From an uncultured Lachnospiraceae bacterium (lineage in GTDB: Bacteria > Bacillota > Clostridia > Lachnospirales > Lachnospiraceae): a stretch of 64,000 nt of DNA. The notes under the pieces were generated by a model that was not told where the DNA came from, did not search any database, and was given only the letters and a program-made list of their open reading frames with translations. The DNA is taken from contig CACZBK010000008.1 in assembly GCA_902779395.1 (NCBI GenBank), positions 1 through 64,000 of the forward strand, in the 5' to 3' direction. Positions 16,576-25,290 of the stretch are shown here, piece after piece. A program made the position numbers and the translations under genes. Positions within the stretch are counted from its first letter, which is position 1, and each line of letters begins with the position of its first letter.

Positions 16576-17259
16576 TTGGAAACATTCTTCAGTGTAACCG
16601 CAAAACTTGCTCAGGGATTCGGCACAACGCTCTCCCTCTTTTTCCTGACCCTGCTTTTTGCTATTCCTTTAGGCCTTTTGTTCGCATGCCTGTCACGTCT
16701 TCGCATCAGACTTTTTCGTTTTCTGATGCGCGCCTTTATCTATATCATACGAGGCACTCCTCTGCTTTTACAGCTTATGATCGTAGTATATCTCCCCGGT
16801 ATCGTCTTTGACAGACCTCTTACCAAATGGGAGATATTTCATCAGAACGTTCCTCTCGCATACTTTTGCGGAGCTCTTTTTGCCTTTGTTATAAACTATG
16901 CCTGTTACTTTGCAGAAATATTCAGAGGCGGTATAGAGAATATTCCCAAAGGCCAGTATGAAGCCTGCGAAGTTCTGGGCATGAGCAAAACCCAGGCATT
17001 TTTCAGGGTAATACTTCTCCAGGTTATCCGGAACATCGTGGCTCCTATGAGCAACGAGGTTGTTACTCTGGTTAAAGACACCGCTCTGGCGCGTACCGTG
17101 TCCGTAGTTGAGATATACTTTGCCGCCAGCGAGATATTAAGGCTTCAGTTTATAATATGGCCGCTGTTCTATACGGGAGCCTTCTACCTTGCATTCAGCG
17201 CACTTGTAACACTCTTGTTCGGTTTACTCGAAAAAAGACTGTCTAGATACTGGAGATAG
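16576..17259 (+). CDS. Amino-acid ABC transporter permease
   Basis: 227 residues of the HisM/GlnP family with about five membrane helices. The EAA loop that docks with the ATPase is clear: IPKGQYEACEVLGMSKTQAF followed by VILLQVIRN. The first residues GFGTTLSLFFLTLLFAIPLG match the family N-terminus. The start is taken as TTG 16576; AAAGG lies upstream at a slightly long spacing, so this is less certain. It is between the binding lipoprotein (25 nt) and the ATPase (3 nt). Confidence 0.93.
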   Translation: METFFSVTAKLAQGFGTTLSLFFLTLLFAIPLGLLFACLSRLRIRLFRFLMRAFIYIIRGTPLLLQLMIVVYLPGIVFDRPLTKWEIFHQNVPLAYFCGALFAFVINYACYFAEIFRGGIENIPKGQYEACEVLGMSKTQAFFRVILLQVIRNIVAPMSNEVVTLVKDTALARTVSVVEIYFAASEILRLQFIIWPLFYTGAFYLAFSALVTLLFGLLEKRLSRYWR

Positions 17260-17262
17260 ATA

Positions 17263-18039
17263 ATGGCATTACTCAGAGTAGAACAACTTACAAAATCCTT
17301 TGGTGAAACCCGTGTACTTAAGGGCATTGATTTTGAAATGGAAAGCGGCGAAGTCCTTTCCATAATCGGATCTTCCGGCAGCGGAAAGACCACTCTCCTG
17401 CGCTGTCTTAATTTTCTTGAGACCGCTGACGGCGGCAGCATATATGTTGACGAAAAACCGATATTCAATGCAGAGGATCCATCTCTGATGACACCTAAAG
17501 CTATCCGGCATAACCGAATAAATTTCGGCCTGGTTTTTCAGTCCTTTAATCTGTTTCCGCAATACACCGTCCTTCAGAATCTTACGCTTGCAGCCATGAT
17601 GAAGGCCAAAGAAGAAACATCTGATTATTCAAAGCAGAAAAGAGCCATTAATGCCGCGCTTGACAAACAGGCACTCAAGCTCCTTGAACGTATCGGATTA
17701 AGTGAAAAAATGGACGCCTATCCCTGTGAGCTTTCCGGCGGGCAGCAGCAACGCGTTGCAATAGCCAGAGCGCTCATGTTAACTCCCCGTATACTCTGCT
17801 TTGACGAGCCCACCAGCGCTCTTGATCCAGAGCTTACAAAAGAAGTACTGCATGTTATCAAAGACCTGAAAACAGCCGGAAATACTATGATAGTAGTCAC
17901 TCATGAAATGGACTTTGCCAGAAATGTTTCCGATAAGGTCATCTTCATGGCCAAAGGTATAATAGAAGAAAGCGGCACTCCCGAAGAGATATTCGAATCT
18001 CCCAAGAGCCCGCTTCTTAAATCATTTCTTAAACAGTAA
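17263..18039 (+). CDS. Amino-acid ABC transporter ATP-binding protein
   Basis: 258 residues with Walker A GSSGSGKTT (about 36-44), Q-loop GLVFQSFNLFPQ, signature LSGGQQQR, Walker B ILCFDEPTSALD and switch His in VVTHEM. The GlnQ/HisP-type energy subunit of the importer. It starts 3 nt after the permease stop. Its 3' end faces the convergent SH3-protein gene with only 8 nt between stops. Confidence 0.95.
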   Translation: MALLRVEQLTKSFGETRVLKGIDFEMESGEVLSIIGSSGSGKTTLLRCLNFLETADGGSIYVDEKPIFNAEDPSLMTPKAIRHNRINFGLVFQSFNLFPQYTVLQNLTLAAMMKAKEETSDYSKQKRAINAALDKQALKLLERIGLSEKMDAYPCELSGGQQQRVAIARALMLTPRILCFDEPTSALDPELTKEVLHVIKDLKTAGNTMIVVTHEMDFARNVSDKVIFMAKGIIEESGTPEEIFESPKSPLLKSFLKQ

Positions 18040-18047
18040 GTTTTTCT

Positions 18048-19613
18048 TTACTGAACTTCCAGATATTCAGATTTTATAAACGCCTGTTTACCGTTATATA
18101 CTATGGCTGTCCAGCCGTCTTTTTCATCCTCTATCATATCGTAGGTAGTACCTGCAAAAGCAACACCGAGCAATTCCGAATTAATATCAGCTTTAGCACG
18201 GATATTTACGGTAGATATTACATTTACCTTGCCTTTAACCTTAAGCTCTTCACCTACTACCGTAAGATACTCTGATTTAATATATGCATCCTTGCCTTCA
18301 TAGATCACGTGACTCCATCCGTTTGCAAGCTGTTCCTTGCATGTCAGTTTTGTTCCCGGCCCCACATTACCGATCCTGTCAGCATTTTCACTGTCTGAAG
18401 CACGCACATTAACATAGGTGGTAGCCTCAACCTCAAATTCAACCGGCGCTGCAGGCTCAGTTTTCACCTGATCCTCACTTACCTGATCATCTTCCGTACC
18501 GGTATCCGCTTCATTGCCTGCATCCGGCTCATTATCCGAAACGGTATCTTCATCATCATCCGAATCAGCTGCCGCAGCAAGCCTTACGCCAACACCGTCA
18601 CGTATCAGCTGTTTTAAAGACGCCATATATTCTTCATAATCGGGATCGGCATCCATTATCTCCTGATACTCGGTATCTATCCGTTTGAAAAGATCCACGA
18701 CATCATCCTGGGCAGTAACAGCCTTTATGTAATCAACAGCATTCTCATCGAAGCTGCCGCTGTATACATAAAGCTCTCCGGGCTGATCTCCGACAGACTC
18801 TTTTCTGCACACTACAAGAGTCTCCAGAGCAGGTACCGTCTTATCCCATTCCTTAAGCTTAAGGTCATAAGAAACATATACCATATATGAATCTTCATAA
18901 GGTCCCTTCTTTGTATAGCACTTAAGATTCCGATAACCTTCAATATATTCGCTCTTTGCTTCCAGTTTAGCCTGTTCAAGGCTGTCGGTATAACTTCTCA
19001 GGCTTGAGTAAGTGTCTATATCACGATCCTCTCTGGCGCCAAAATACTTCTTTATAAGTTCGTTAAGGTCGGCCTCTTCATTAAGTGTCAGCGGATCATT
19101 TGCCAGCAATGTGGCATCTTCAGAGATAGTTGAAGTATTTGCTGAAGCAGAATCAAGTGACACCGCCACTCCCTTCCCGGGCATTTCGGAACTCTTTGAA
19201 TGCAGCCACACTGCAAGCAATACCCCGCATAGTACTATCACAGTCAATGCCACTGCAAGACAGGCACCTCTGTGTGCCTCTATCCAGTTACGAAGTCCTT
19301 TCTTCTTTTTTCCATCATCAAACGCATCCTGAAGAGCTAATGCTTCTTCCTGATAGTTTTCATCATCGGTGTCCGGCTGTTCAACAGATCCGATTATATC
19401 ATCCGCATAGAAAGCATTTCTCATTATGTCCGGCCTGTTGCGATACTGCATACTTTCGCCCGCATCATCCGATATCTCACGGCCAACCTGTTCGAGTATA
19501 TCCGCTTTTCTCGCCTCAAGACTTCCCTCTTCATACTCCGGAAGCGGTGGCATGGCATTTTCTTCACGCCTTACACTATCATATTCTGCTTTTTGTCTGT
19601 TTTTCCTGCCCAT
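18048..19613 (-). CDS. Membrane protein with two C-terminal SH3b domains
   Basis: 521 residues. A cytosolic, charged N-terminus of about 110 residues precedes one membrane helix (GACLAVALTVIVLCGVLLAVWL). The extracellular part has an NTF2-like or helical region, an acidic Asp/Glu-rich linker, then two bacterial SH3 domains (ATTYVNVRASDSENADRIG and STVNIRAKADINSELLGVA). Such SH3b domains usually contact peptidoglycan or surface polymers. ATG 19613 is preferred because TTGGAG lies about 8 nt before it; an earlier start would run into the tRNA gene. Only 22 nt separate it from the tRNA-Arg 3' end, so it is probably expressed by read-through from the tRNA promoter. Confidence 0.85.
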   Translation of the reverse strand: MGRKNRQKAEYDSVRREENAMPPLPEYEEGSLEARKADILEQVGREISDDAGESMQYRNRPDIMRNAFYADDIIGSVEQPDTDDENYQEEALALQDAFDDGKKKKGLRNWIEAHRGACLAVALTVIVLCGVLLAVWLHSKSSEMPGKGVAVSLDSASANTSTISEDATLLANDPLTLNEEADLNELIKKYFGAREDRDIDTYSSLRSYTDSLEQAKLEAKSEYIEGYRNLKCYTKKGPYEDSYMVYVSYDLKLKEWDKTVPALETLVVCRKESVGDQPGELYVYSGSFDENAVDYIKAVTAQDDVVDLFKRIDTEYQEIMDADPDYEEYMASLKQLIRDGVGVRLAAAADSDDDEDTVSDNEPDAGNEADTGTEDDQVSEDQVKTEPAAPVEFEVEATTYVNVRASDSENADRIGNVGPGTKLTCKEQLANGWSHVIYEGKDAYIKSEYLTVVGEELKVKGKVNVISTVNIRAKADINSELLGVAFAGTTYDMIEDEKDGWTAIVYNGKQAFIKSEYLEVQ

Positions 19614-19635
19614 TATAAATCTCCAAAAATTAAAA

Positions 19636-19707
19636 CGCACCCGGCAGGGATCGAACCTGCATCAACGGCGTCGGAGGCCATCATTCTATCCATTAGACTA
19701 CGGGTGC
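19636..19707 (-). tRNA. tRNA-Arg, anticodon CCG
   Basis: Minus-strand cloverleaf: acceptor GCACCCG pairs with CGGGTGC, anticodon stem ATGGC/GCCGT encloses loop CTCCGAC with anticodon CCG (codon CGG), and the T arm is GCAGG TTCGATC CCTGC. The CCA end is not encoded. A promoter ends 9 nt before its 5' end. Confidence 0.93.
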
Positions 19708-19716
19708 ATCCTGTGT

Positions 19717-19745
19717 ATAATATCACAATCTGCACCCTTTGTCTA
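19717..19745 (-). promoter_or_regulatory. Predicted promoter of tRNA-Arg
   Basis: TAGACA (19745-19740) and TATTAT (19722-19717) on the minus strand, spacer 17 nt, 9 nt from the mature tRNA 5' end. It probably also serves the SH3-domain gene. Confidence 0.6.
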
Positions 19746-19798
19746 CAATTTATAATAAGGTAAAATTAAACGAAAAGCCTATATTTATTGAAGATTTC

Positions 19799-20791
19799 TT
19801 ATGCGATCGCAGTTATGCATTCTCCCCTTAATACACTGATATCCCCCTTTTCCCTGTCATAATAATATACCGAATCAGACAGGACTTCATCGGGCGAAAG
19901 CTGGGTCCTGTTTACCTCATATACCATTTTTTTAAGTTCGTCAGCATTCTCGAATCCCATATCAGGCAGAAGTATAACTTCATGCACAGACGAAGGAAGT
20001 ATATAGATATTGCAATCTTTTTCTTCGGCAAATCTTCCGAGTATATCGGTATATATCATTCCGGCCGCACCAAAATACTTGTTTTTATTTGTGAGTATGT
20101 ACATCGGAACACCCTGCCGCGATAAAAGTATGTCATTTATTACTTCTTTTGCTATCTCATCAGCTTCTATCCGGCTGTCATATTCTCCGGAATTTCTTAA
20201 TTTTCTCTTTATATCTTCCATAAAAACATCTTTCATAAGCTCCCCCATATTCTGAAGCTGTGGTTTAAGTATCTTTCGCGTATTTGCCAGAGCCACTGAA
20301 TATAGCATTTCCGTATCTGCTCCCCAGTATTCCAAATGAGTGTTTCTGACAAGTATTGAAGCGTTTCCGAAATACTTCTCGCCTATAAGATAGTAAAATA
20401 CTATGGACATATCCATAAAAGGGACCGAAGGTACCTCCTTTAAGAGCTGCTCGTTTTTCGAAGAGTTGATCAGTTTGAATGCAATACGTGTTTCTGCCTT
20501 CTCCCATTCGGTAAATTCACTCACATCAAACTCCACCGCATTTTCATTATTCCTGATCACCATAATGATATCATTTATGATATCACCGAAAGCCATGCCT
20601 GCTTCATATTTTCCGAGATAATCATCCAAGTATACCGTAGGTGTGATACTGCACCCCGGCCTGCACATAGATACTCCCGTTAAAACTATGCCGTTATTTT
20701 TATTTACACGGCTTATCTTTACCGTATATTCAGGCCCTCCGTACTCCGTCAGAGCCTTTAAAACTTTATTTTGAAATTCTGTCATTTCCAT
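19799..20791 (-). CDS. DUF5688-like conserved protein, unknown function
   Basis: 330 residues, soluble, no signal peptide. The overall pattern (N-terminal LKALTEYGGPEYTVKISRVNKNNG, and C-terminal GAAGMIYTDILGRFAE and ILPSSVHEVILLPD) resembles DUF5688 proteins found in many copies in Lachnospiraceae. Their role is unknown. GGAGGA lies 8 nt before ATG 20791. It is the only gene between the tRNA promoter and the efp terminator and shows no functional link to either neighbour. Confidence 0.75.
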   Translation of the reverse strand: MEMTEFQNKVLKALTEYGGPEYTVKISRVNKNNGIVLTGVSMCRPGCSITPTVYLDDYLGKYEAGMAFGDIINDIIMVIRNNENAVEFDVSEFTEWEKAETRIAFKLINSSKNEQLLKEVPSVPFMDMSIVFYYLIGEKYFGNASILVRNTHLEYWGADTEMLYSVALANTRKILKPQLQNMGELMKDVFMEDIKRKLRNSGEYDSRIEADEIAKEVINDILLSRQGVPMYILTNKNKYFGAAGMIYTDILGRFAEEKDCNIYILPSSVHEVILLPDMGFENADELKKMVYEVNRTQLSPDEVLSDSVYYYDREKGDISVLRGECITAIA

Positions 20792-20883
20792 CTTTATATT
20801 CCTCCGGATCTATATTATTTATACAGGGCCGTATCCGGCAACAGCCGGAATCCTTTCCTTACGCGTCCCTGCGGCAAATAAAA

Positions 20884-20921
20884 AAGACAACTCAGACTGC
20901 CGCAGCAGTCGTTGTTGTCTT
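20884..20921 (-). terminator. Intrinsic terminator after efp
   Basis: AAGACAAC...GTTGTCTT with an inner CTGC/GCAG stem forms a hairpin with a small internal loop; on the minus strand it is followed by TTTTTTATTT. Confidence 0.75.
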
Positions 20922-20966
20922 ACATGGTCTTATACAAGGCGTCTTAAACGCCTATACGATCATAAC

Positions 20967-21524
20967 TTAAACTCGGCTTAAATACTCTCCCGTTCTTGTA
21001 TCGATCTTGATCTTCTCACCGATCTCAACAAAGAGAGGTACTGCAACCTGTGCTCCGGTCTCAACCGTAGCAGGCTTTGAAGCTCCTGTAGCGGTATCAC
21101 CCTTGAAGCCGGGCTCGGTATCGGTAACTTCCAGCTCCACAAATAAAGGAGGCTCAATAGCAAATACATTACCATTGTGAGAACATACCTTAACCATTTC
21201 GTTTTCCTTTACGAACTTGAGCGCATCACCTATGGTTTCAGCGTTAAGCGCTACCTGCTCATAATTCTCGGTATCCATGAAATTGAACAGATCTCCGTCT
21301 GAATAGAGATACTGCATTTCCTTCCTGTCAATACGTGCCTGAGGACATTTTTCGGTAGGTCTGAAGGTACGCTCTACAACACCGCCGTTCTTGATATCCT
21401 TAAGCTTGGTCCTGACAAAAGCCGCACCTTTGCCGGGTTTTACGTGCTGGAACTCAACTATCTGATAAACACTGTTATCCAGCTCGATCGTCATGCCGTT
21501 TCTGAAATCACCTGCAGAAATCAT
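20967..21524 (-). CDS. efp: Elongation factor P
   Basis: 185 residues, the usual length. EF-P binds stalled ribosomes and promotes peptide bonds at polyproline. Its three beta-barrel domains are present; the tip loop [14 protein letters not shown] carries the Lys (about residue 32) at the position often modified. The C-terminal signature ([25 protein letters not shown]) is nearly canonical. It has its own promoter and terminator, so it is a single-gene unit. Polyproline-rich linkers in nearby surface proteins would be plausible clients, which is inference. Confidence 0.97.
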   Translation of the reverse strand: MISAGDFRNGMTIELDNSVYQIVEFQHVKPGKGAAFVRTKLKDIKNGGVVERTFRPTEKCPQARIDRKEMQYLYSDGDLFNFMDTENYEQVALNAETIGDALKFVKENEMVKVCSHNGNVFAIEPPLFVELEVTDTEPGFKGDTATGASKPATVETGAQVAVPLFVEIGEKIKIDTRTGEYLSRV

Positions 21525-21569
21525 GATTCTTCCTCCTGAATTGTCTTAACTTTGCGATAATACCTGCCT

Positions 21570-21598
21570 AGTATAACCTAAGCCGTATTATTTTTCAA
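21570..21598 (-). promoter_or_regulatory. Predicted efp promoter
   Basis: TTGAAA (21598-21593) and TATACT (21575-21570) on the minus strand, spacer 17 nt, about 45 nt before the start codon. Confidence 0.65.
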
Positions 21599-21641
21599 CT
21601 GTTTTTTTAGCTACTTAAACTTAATTCAAAACCTTTAAAAC

Positions 21642-21673
21642 AACGAAGGCAGAGATCTATCCCTGCCTCCGTT
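21642..21673 (-). terminator. Intrinsic terminator after pnp
   Basis: AACGGAGGCAG and CTGCCTTCGTT form an 11-bp stem with one G-T pair, followed on the minus strand by GTTTTAAAGG. It lies just past the pnp stop codon. Confidence 0.65.
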
Positions 21674-21685
21674 ATCATAAGCATT

Positions 21686-23779
21686 TTACTGCTCTACATC
21701 CTTCATCGAAAATGTATATCTGCCGGGATTCTTGGGATCCTTTCCAAGGCAGATGACTTTAACATCATCTCCTACAGACAGAACATCCTCAACTTTATCG
21801 ATCCTGCGGTTGGCAATACGTGAAATATGTACCATGCCTTCCTTGCCGGGTGCAAATTCAACAAATGCGCCGAAATCCTTAATACTTACGACTTTTCCAG
21901 AGAAGATCTGACCTTCCTCAAATTCGGTTACGATGGTCTGGATCATCTTAACAGCATCATTCATGGCAGCGATATCAGTACCGCATACGCTCACTGCACC
22001 GTCATCGGTAATATCCACCTTAACACCGGTACGGGCGATTATCTCATTTATGGTCTTTCCACGCTGTCCTACCACTTCACCGATCTTATCGGGATCTATG
22101 GTGATCTGTATGATCTTGGGTGCATACTCATTAACACTCTCACGAGGCTGGGCGATAGCAGGCTTCATGCAGTTCTCCATAATAAAGAGCCTTGCATCAC
22201 GACAGCGTGCGATAGCACCTTCAACGATAGGTCTTGTAAGACCATGGATCTTGATATCCATCTGTATAGCTGTGATACCATCCTTTGTACCGGTAACCTT
22301 GAAATCCATATCCCCGAAGAAATCTTCAAGTCCCTGAATATCGGTAAGCAGTACAAAATCATCATCTGTATCACCGGTAACAAGACCACAGGAAATACCG
22401 GCAACCATCTTCTTGATAGGCACACCTGCCGCCATAAGCGACATACATGATGCACAGGTACTAGCCATTGACGTAGATCCGTTAGACTCAAATGTCTCAC
22501 TGACCGTACGTATAGCATAAGGGAATTCCTCCTCATCGGGAAGTACGGGGAGCAGGGCACGTTCAGCCAGAGCACCATGCCCTATCTCACGGCGTCCGGG
22601 ACCACGGCTCACCTTAGTCTCACCTACCGAATATGAAGGGAAATTATAGTGGTGGATATATCTCTTAGCCTTAACATTATCATCAAGGCCATCTACTTTC
22701 TGTGCCTCTGAAAGAGGAGCCAGTGTACATACGTTGCAGATCTGGGTCTGTCCGCGGGTGAACATTGCCGAACCGTGTACACGGGGAATGATATCGACCT
22801 CAGCCGCAAGTTTTCTGATCTGGGTTATCTCTCTGCCGTCAGGACGTTTGTGATCCTTAAGGATCATCTTACGAACGGTCTTCTTCTCATACTGATAAAG
22901 AGCCTCACCAAGTATTGCAAGCCACTCTTCATTATCTGCAAATGCTTCTTCAAGACGCTTCTGTATATTGGAGATATTCTCCTCTCTTACCTGCTTTTCA
23001 TCAGTAAATACAGCGACTTCCATCTCCTCGGGAGGAACGATCTCTTTCATCTTATCAAAGAGTTCCTGAGGTACTGCGCAGCTTACATATTCGTGCTTGG
23101 GCTTTCCTGACTCTGCAACGATCTCATTGATCCACGCAATGATCTTCTGGTTAACATCATGAGCGGTGTAGATCGCCTCGAGCATCTTAGACTCAGGGAT
23201 CTCGTTTGCACCGGCCTCGATCATTATAACCTTCTGTGCGGTAGATGCCACGGTAAGTTTAAGATCACCGGCAGCCCACTGTTCCTGTGTGGGGTTGATG
23301 ATAAGTTCTCCGTTTATCATCCCCATCTGAGTCATTGCGCAGGGGCCGTCGAAAGGTATATCCGAAATGCAGGTTGCCACAGCACTTCCGAGCATGGCAA
23401 CAAGCTCGGGACGGCATGCCGGATCTACACTCATAACGAGATTGTCAAGTGTAACATCATTTCTGTAATCCTTGGGGAAAAGGGGACGCATGGGCCTGTC
23501 TATAACACGGCTTGTAAGCACAGCATTCTCCGATGCCTTTCCCTCTCTCTTATTGAATCCTCCGGGGATCTTTCCTACGGCATACATCTTCTCCTCATAT
23601 TCAACTGACAGAGGGAAGAAATCGATGCCATCCCTGGGCTTTTCCGATGCTGTAGCAGTAGATAATACCGTGGTATCACCGTAATGCATGAAGGCTGCAC
23701 CGTTAGCCTGTGCAGATACCCTTCCGATATCAACGGAAAGTGTTCTGCCGCCGATCTCAATACTGTAAGTCTTGAACAT
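21686..23779 (-). CDS. pnp: Polynucleotide phosphorylase
   Basis: 697 residues, normal length. It degrades RNA 3' to 5' using phosphate and takes part in RNA turnover. Two RNase PH domains (about 1-140 and 310-530) flank a helical domain. A KH domain (IGEVVGQRGKTINEIIARTG) and an S1 domain (GQIFSGKVVSIKDFGAFVEF, KEGMVHISRIA) follow. The active-site stretch KVTGTKDGITAIQMDIK is present. It follows rpsO, as in many bacteria. The 208-nt leader between the two folds strongly (separate entry), which fits known autocontrol of pnp mRNA. Confidence 0.97.
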   Translation of the reverse strand: MFKTYSIEIGGRTLSVDIGRVSAQANGAAFMHYGDTTVLSTATASEKPRDGIDFFPLSVEYEEKMYAVGKIPGGFNKREGKASENAVLTSRVIDRPMRPLFPKDYRNDVTLDNLVMSVDPACRPELVAMLGSAVATCISDIPFDGPCAMTQMGMINGELIINPTQEQWAAGDLKLTVASTAQKVIMIEAGANEIPESKMLEAIYTAHDVNQKIIAWINEIVAESGKPKHEYVSCAVPQELFDKMKEIVPPEEMEVAVFTDEKQVREENISNIQKRLEEAFADNEEWLAILGEALYQYEKKTVRKMILKDHKRPDGREITQIRKLAAEVDIIPRVHGSAMFTRGQTQICNVCTLAPLSEAQKVDGLDDNVKAKRYIHHYNFPSYSVGETKVSRGPGRREIGHGALAERALLPVLPDEEEFPYAIRTVSETFESNGSTSMASTCASCMSLMAAGVPIKKMVAGISCGLVTGDTDDDFVLLTDIQGLEDFFGDMDFKVTGTKDGITAIQMDIKIHGLTRPIVEGAIARCRDARLFIMENCMKPAIAQPRESVNEYAPKIIQITIDPDKIGEVVGQRGKTINEIIARTGVKVDITDDGAVSVCGTDIAAMNDAVKMIQTIVTEFEEGQIFSGKVVSIKDFGAFVEFAPGKEGMVHISRIANRRIDKVEDVLSVGDDVKVICLGKDPKNPGRYTFSMKDVEQ

Positions 23780-23843
23780 ATTTCCTCTCTTTCCGGCTCT
23801 TACAAGCCATGATACGGTCTTACGACCTTACTTTGGATACTTC

Positions 23844-23913
23844 CCGGAGAGGATCGCCTCGAAAACACTGAACAATGTTCAAAGCATTTGAGCACTCTTC
23901 AGTGATCTCGCCG
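23844..23913 (-). other. Folded RNA element in the pnp leader
   Basis: On the minus strand CCGGCGAGATC pairs with GATCCTCTCCGG (ends 23913 and 23844) with one mismatch and one bulge. It encloses a second stem, CACTGAA/TTCAGTG (23903-23866), with a further TCAAA/TTTGA hairpin at its tip. Shorter hairpins GGTC-GTAA-GACC and GGCT-TGTAAG-AGCC lie between it and pnp. Enteric pnp leaders are cut by RNase III at a similar stem and repressed by PNPase; the same job here is inference. Confidence 0.55.
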
Positions 23914-23938
23914 GCATCTCCTTTCCATGGATAAAGAC

Positions 23939-23973
23939 AAACGGACACGGAACCGCAACGATCCCGCATCCGT
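23939..23973 (-). terminator. Possible weak terminator or processing hairpin after rpsO
   Basis: AACGGA/TCCGTT closes a stem with an inner CGGGA/TTCCG pairing just past the rpsO stop, followed on the minus strand by TGTCTTTATCC. The T run is short, so partial read-through into pnp is expected. Confidence 0.45.
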
Positions 23974-23987
23974 TATTCTTTTTAAAA

Positions 23988-24254
23988 TTACTTACGAAGA
24001 CCGAGCTTCTCGATCAGCGCACGATATCTTTCGATATCCTTCTCCATCAGATAATTCAGAAGTCCGCGGCGCTTACCGATGAGCATATACATACCGCGGC
24101 GTGAGTGATGGTCAAGAGGGTGATCCTTAAGATGAGCCGTAAGCTCCTCTATTCTTGCGCTGAGCACAGCTACCTGTACCTCAGGTGAACCTGTATCTCC
24201 CTCTGTACGCGCATACTCCTTCATGATCGCCTGTTTCTTCTCTGCTGAGATCAT
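23988..24254 (-). CDS. rpsO: 30S ribosomal protein S15
   Basis: 88 residues, the standard length. S15 binds 16S rRNA early in 30S assembly. The family core [42 protein letters not shown] and LLNYL is intact. AGGAGG precedes the ATG. It has a strong promoter and sits directly upstream of pnp. Confidence 0.97.
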   Translation of the reverse strand: MISAEKKQAIMKEYARTEGDTGSPEVQVAVLSARIEELTAHLKDHPLDHHSRRGMYMLIGKRRGLLNYLMEKDIERYRALIEKLGLRK

Positions 24255-24345
24255 TTGATTGTCCTCCTTTTTATTATTCGGCCGTATCCGGGATAAGGGT
24301 CGGAGTTTCCCTTTACTCAGATGCGGTTAACACACAACAGTCGAT

Positions 24346-24374
24346 ATTTTATCACAGTGAAAATATTCTGTCAA
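24346..24374 (-). promoter_or_regulatory. Strong predicted promoter of rpsO-pnp
   Basis: A perfect TTGACA (24374-24369) and TAAAAT (24351-24346) on the minus strand, spacer 17 nt. The leader to rpsO is about 85 nt, enough for S15 feedback control. The promoter begins 18 nt past the stop of the LacI-like gene. Confidence 0.75.
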
Positions 24375-24391
24375 CCATAAGTGCCTGTTGA

Positions 24392-25249
24392 TCACACACT
24401 CCTTCTTTCAACAAGTTTTCCGTTAACAACAACGCTTCCGTGACGGTAATCGGGATCCTTAGTACGCTGTTTTATGATATAGACACACTGTCTGACCATC
24501 TCTTCTGTATTAACATGCCAGGTAGTCAGTTCCACCCCTTCCGGGATCCTTTCCGCATAATCATCATACCCGGTGACCGCAACATTTTCCGGCACTTTAT
24601 ATCCGTACCGGTTAAGGTTGGCTATCAGGCGGTATGCTGTCTCATCACAGTTGCACACAAAAGCCTCCGGCATATCAACCGGCAGCATCACGTCAATGAG
24701 GAAGCCAAGCTTGTCACGGTCAGGGATTATCCACCTGTTATTGATCTCGATATCCCTGGCCATCAGGTATTTAAGATATCCCATCATGCGGTCAAGTATA
24801 GATCTTGTTGCTTTGTAACTGCCGACAAATGCGATCTTTCTGTATCCCTTTTTCGCCAGATAACGTGTCATGCAGTATCCGCCGTTCATATTATCCCCGG
24901 AAACCGAATCCACATCATATTCCTCATTCACATAATCAACAAATATAAGCTTTACTCCCGCCTTAAGCAATGCATCAATATAAGAGCTATGCATTTCACC
25001 GATCATCACGCACTGATGCGCTTCATCATCACATATGATCCGGGGGAGTATGCACATTTCCTCATTGACATGTGATATGACCTCGATGTGGCCTGCATAT
25101 CCGGCAGCTGATAAAGATACCGTCAGCTCCCGGCATATCCTGGCATAAAACGAACGTTCCGACATAAAACGCTCTGCCACAAGGATCACAACATTCAAAG
25201 CTTTCCTGTCAGCCCGGGACTTTTCATTTTTACCGTCTGTTCCCTGCAT
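24392..25249 (-). CDS. LacI-like ligand-binding protein lacking the DNA-binding domain
   Basis: 285 residues matching the sugar-binding half of LacI/GalR regulators: GDNMNGGYCMTRYLAKKGYRKIAFVGS, AFVCNCDETAYRLIANL and YKVPENVAVTGYDDYAE. No helix-turn-helix precedes it; the first 17 residues are polar and lack a signal peptide. GGGAGGGGG just before ATG 25249 shows this is a deliberate start, and the 41 nt to glyQS leave no room for a lost HTH. It could be a cytosolic sugar sensor acting on another protein, or a degraded regulator. The same fold begins the EAL fusion protein at 10890-14204. Confidence 0.75.
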   Translation of the reverse strand: MQGTDGKNEKSRADRKALNVVILVAERFMSERSFYARICRELTVSLSAAGYAGHIEVISHVNEEMCILPRIICDDEAHQCVMIGEMHSSYIDALLKAGVKLIFVDYVNEEYDVDSVSGDNMNGGYCMTRYLAKKGYRKIAFVGSYKATRSILDRMMGYLKYLMARDIEINNRWIIPDRDKLGFLIDVMLPVDMPEAFVCNCDETAYRLIANLNRYGYKVPENVAVTGYDDYAERIPEGVELTTWHVNTEEMVRQCVYIIKQRTKDPDYRHGSVVVNGKLVERRSV

Positions 25250-25290
25250 ACCCCCTCCCTTCTTATAAATGATCAGATCCCCCTGACACT

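Noticed and set aside
20834-20849. TCCGGC-AACA-GCCGGA hairpin upstream of the DUF5688-like gene
   Set aside because: A perfect 6-bp stem but without a T run; too little to call as a terminator or regulator.
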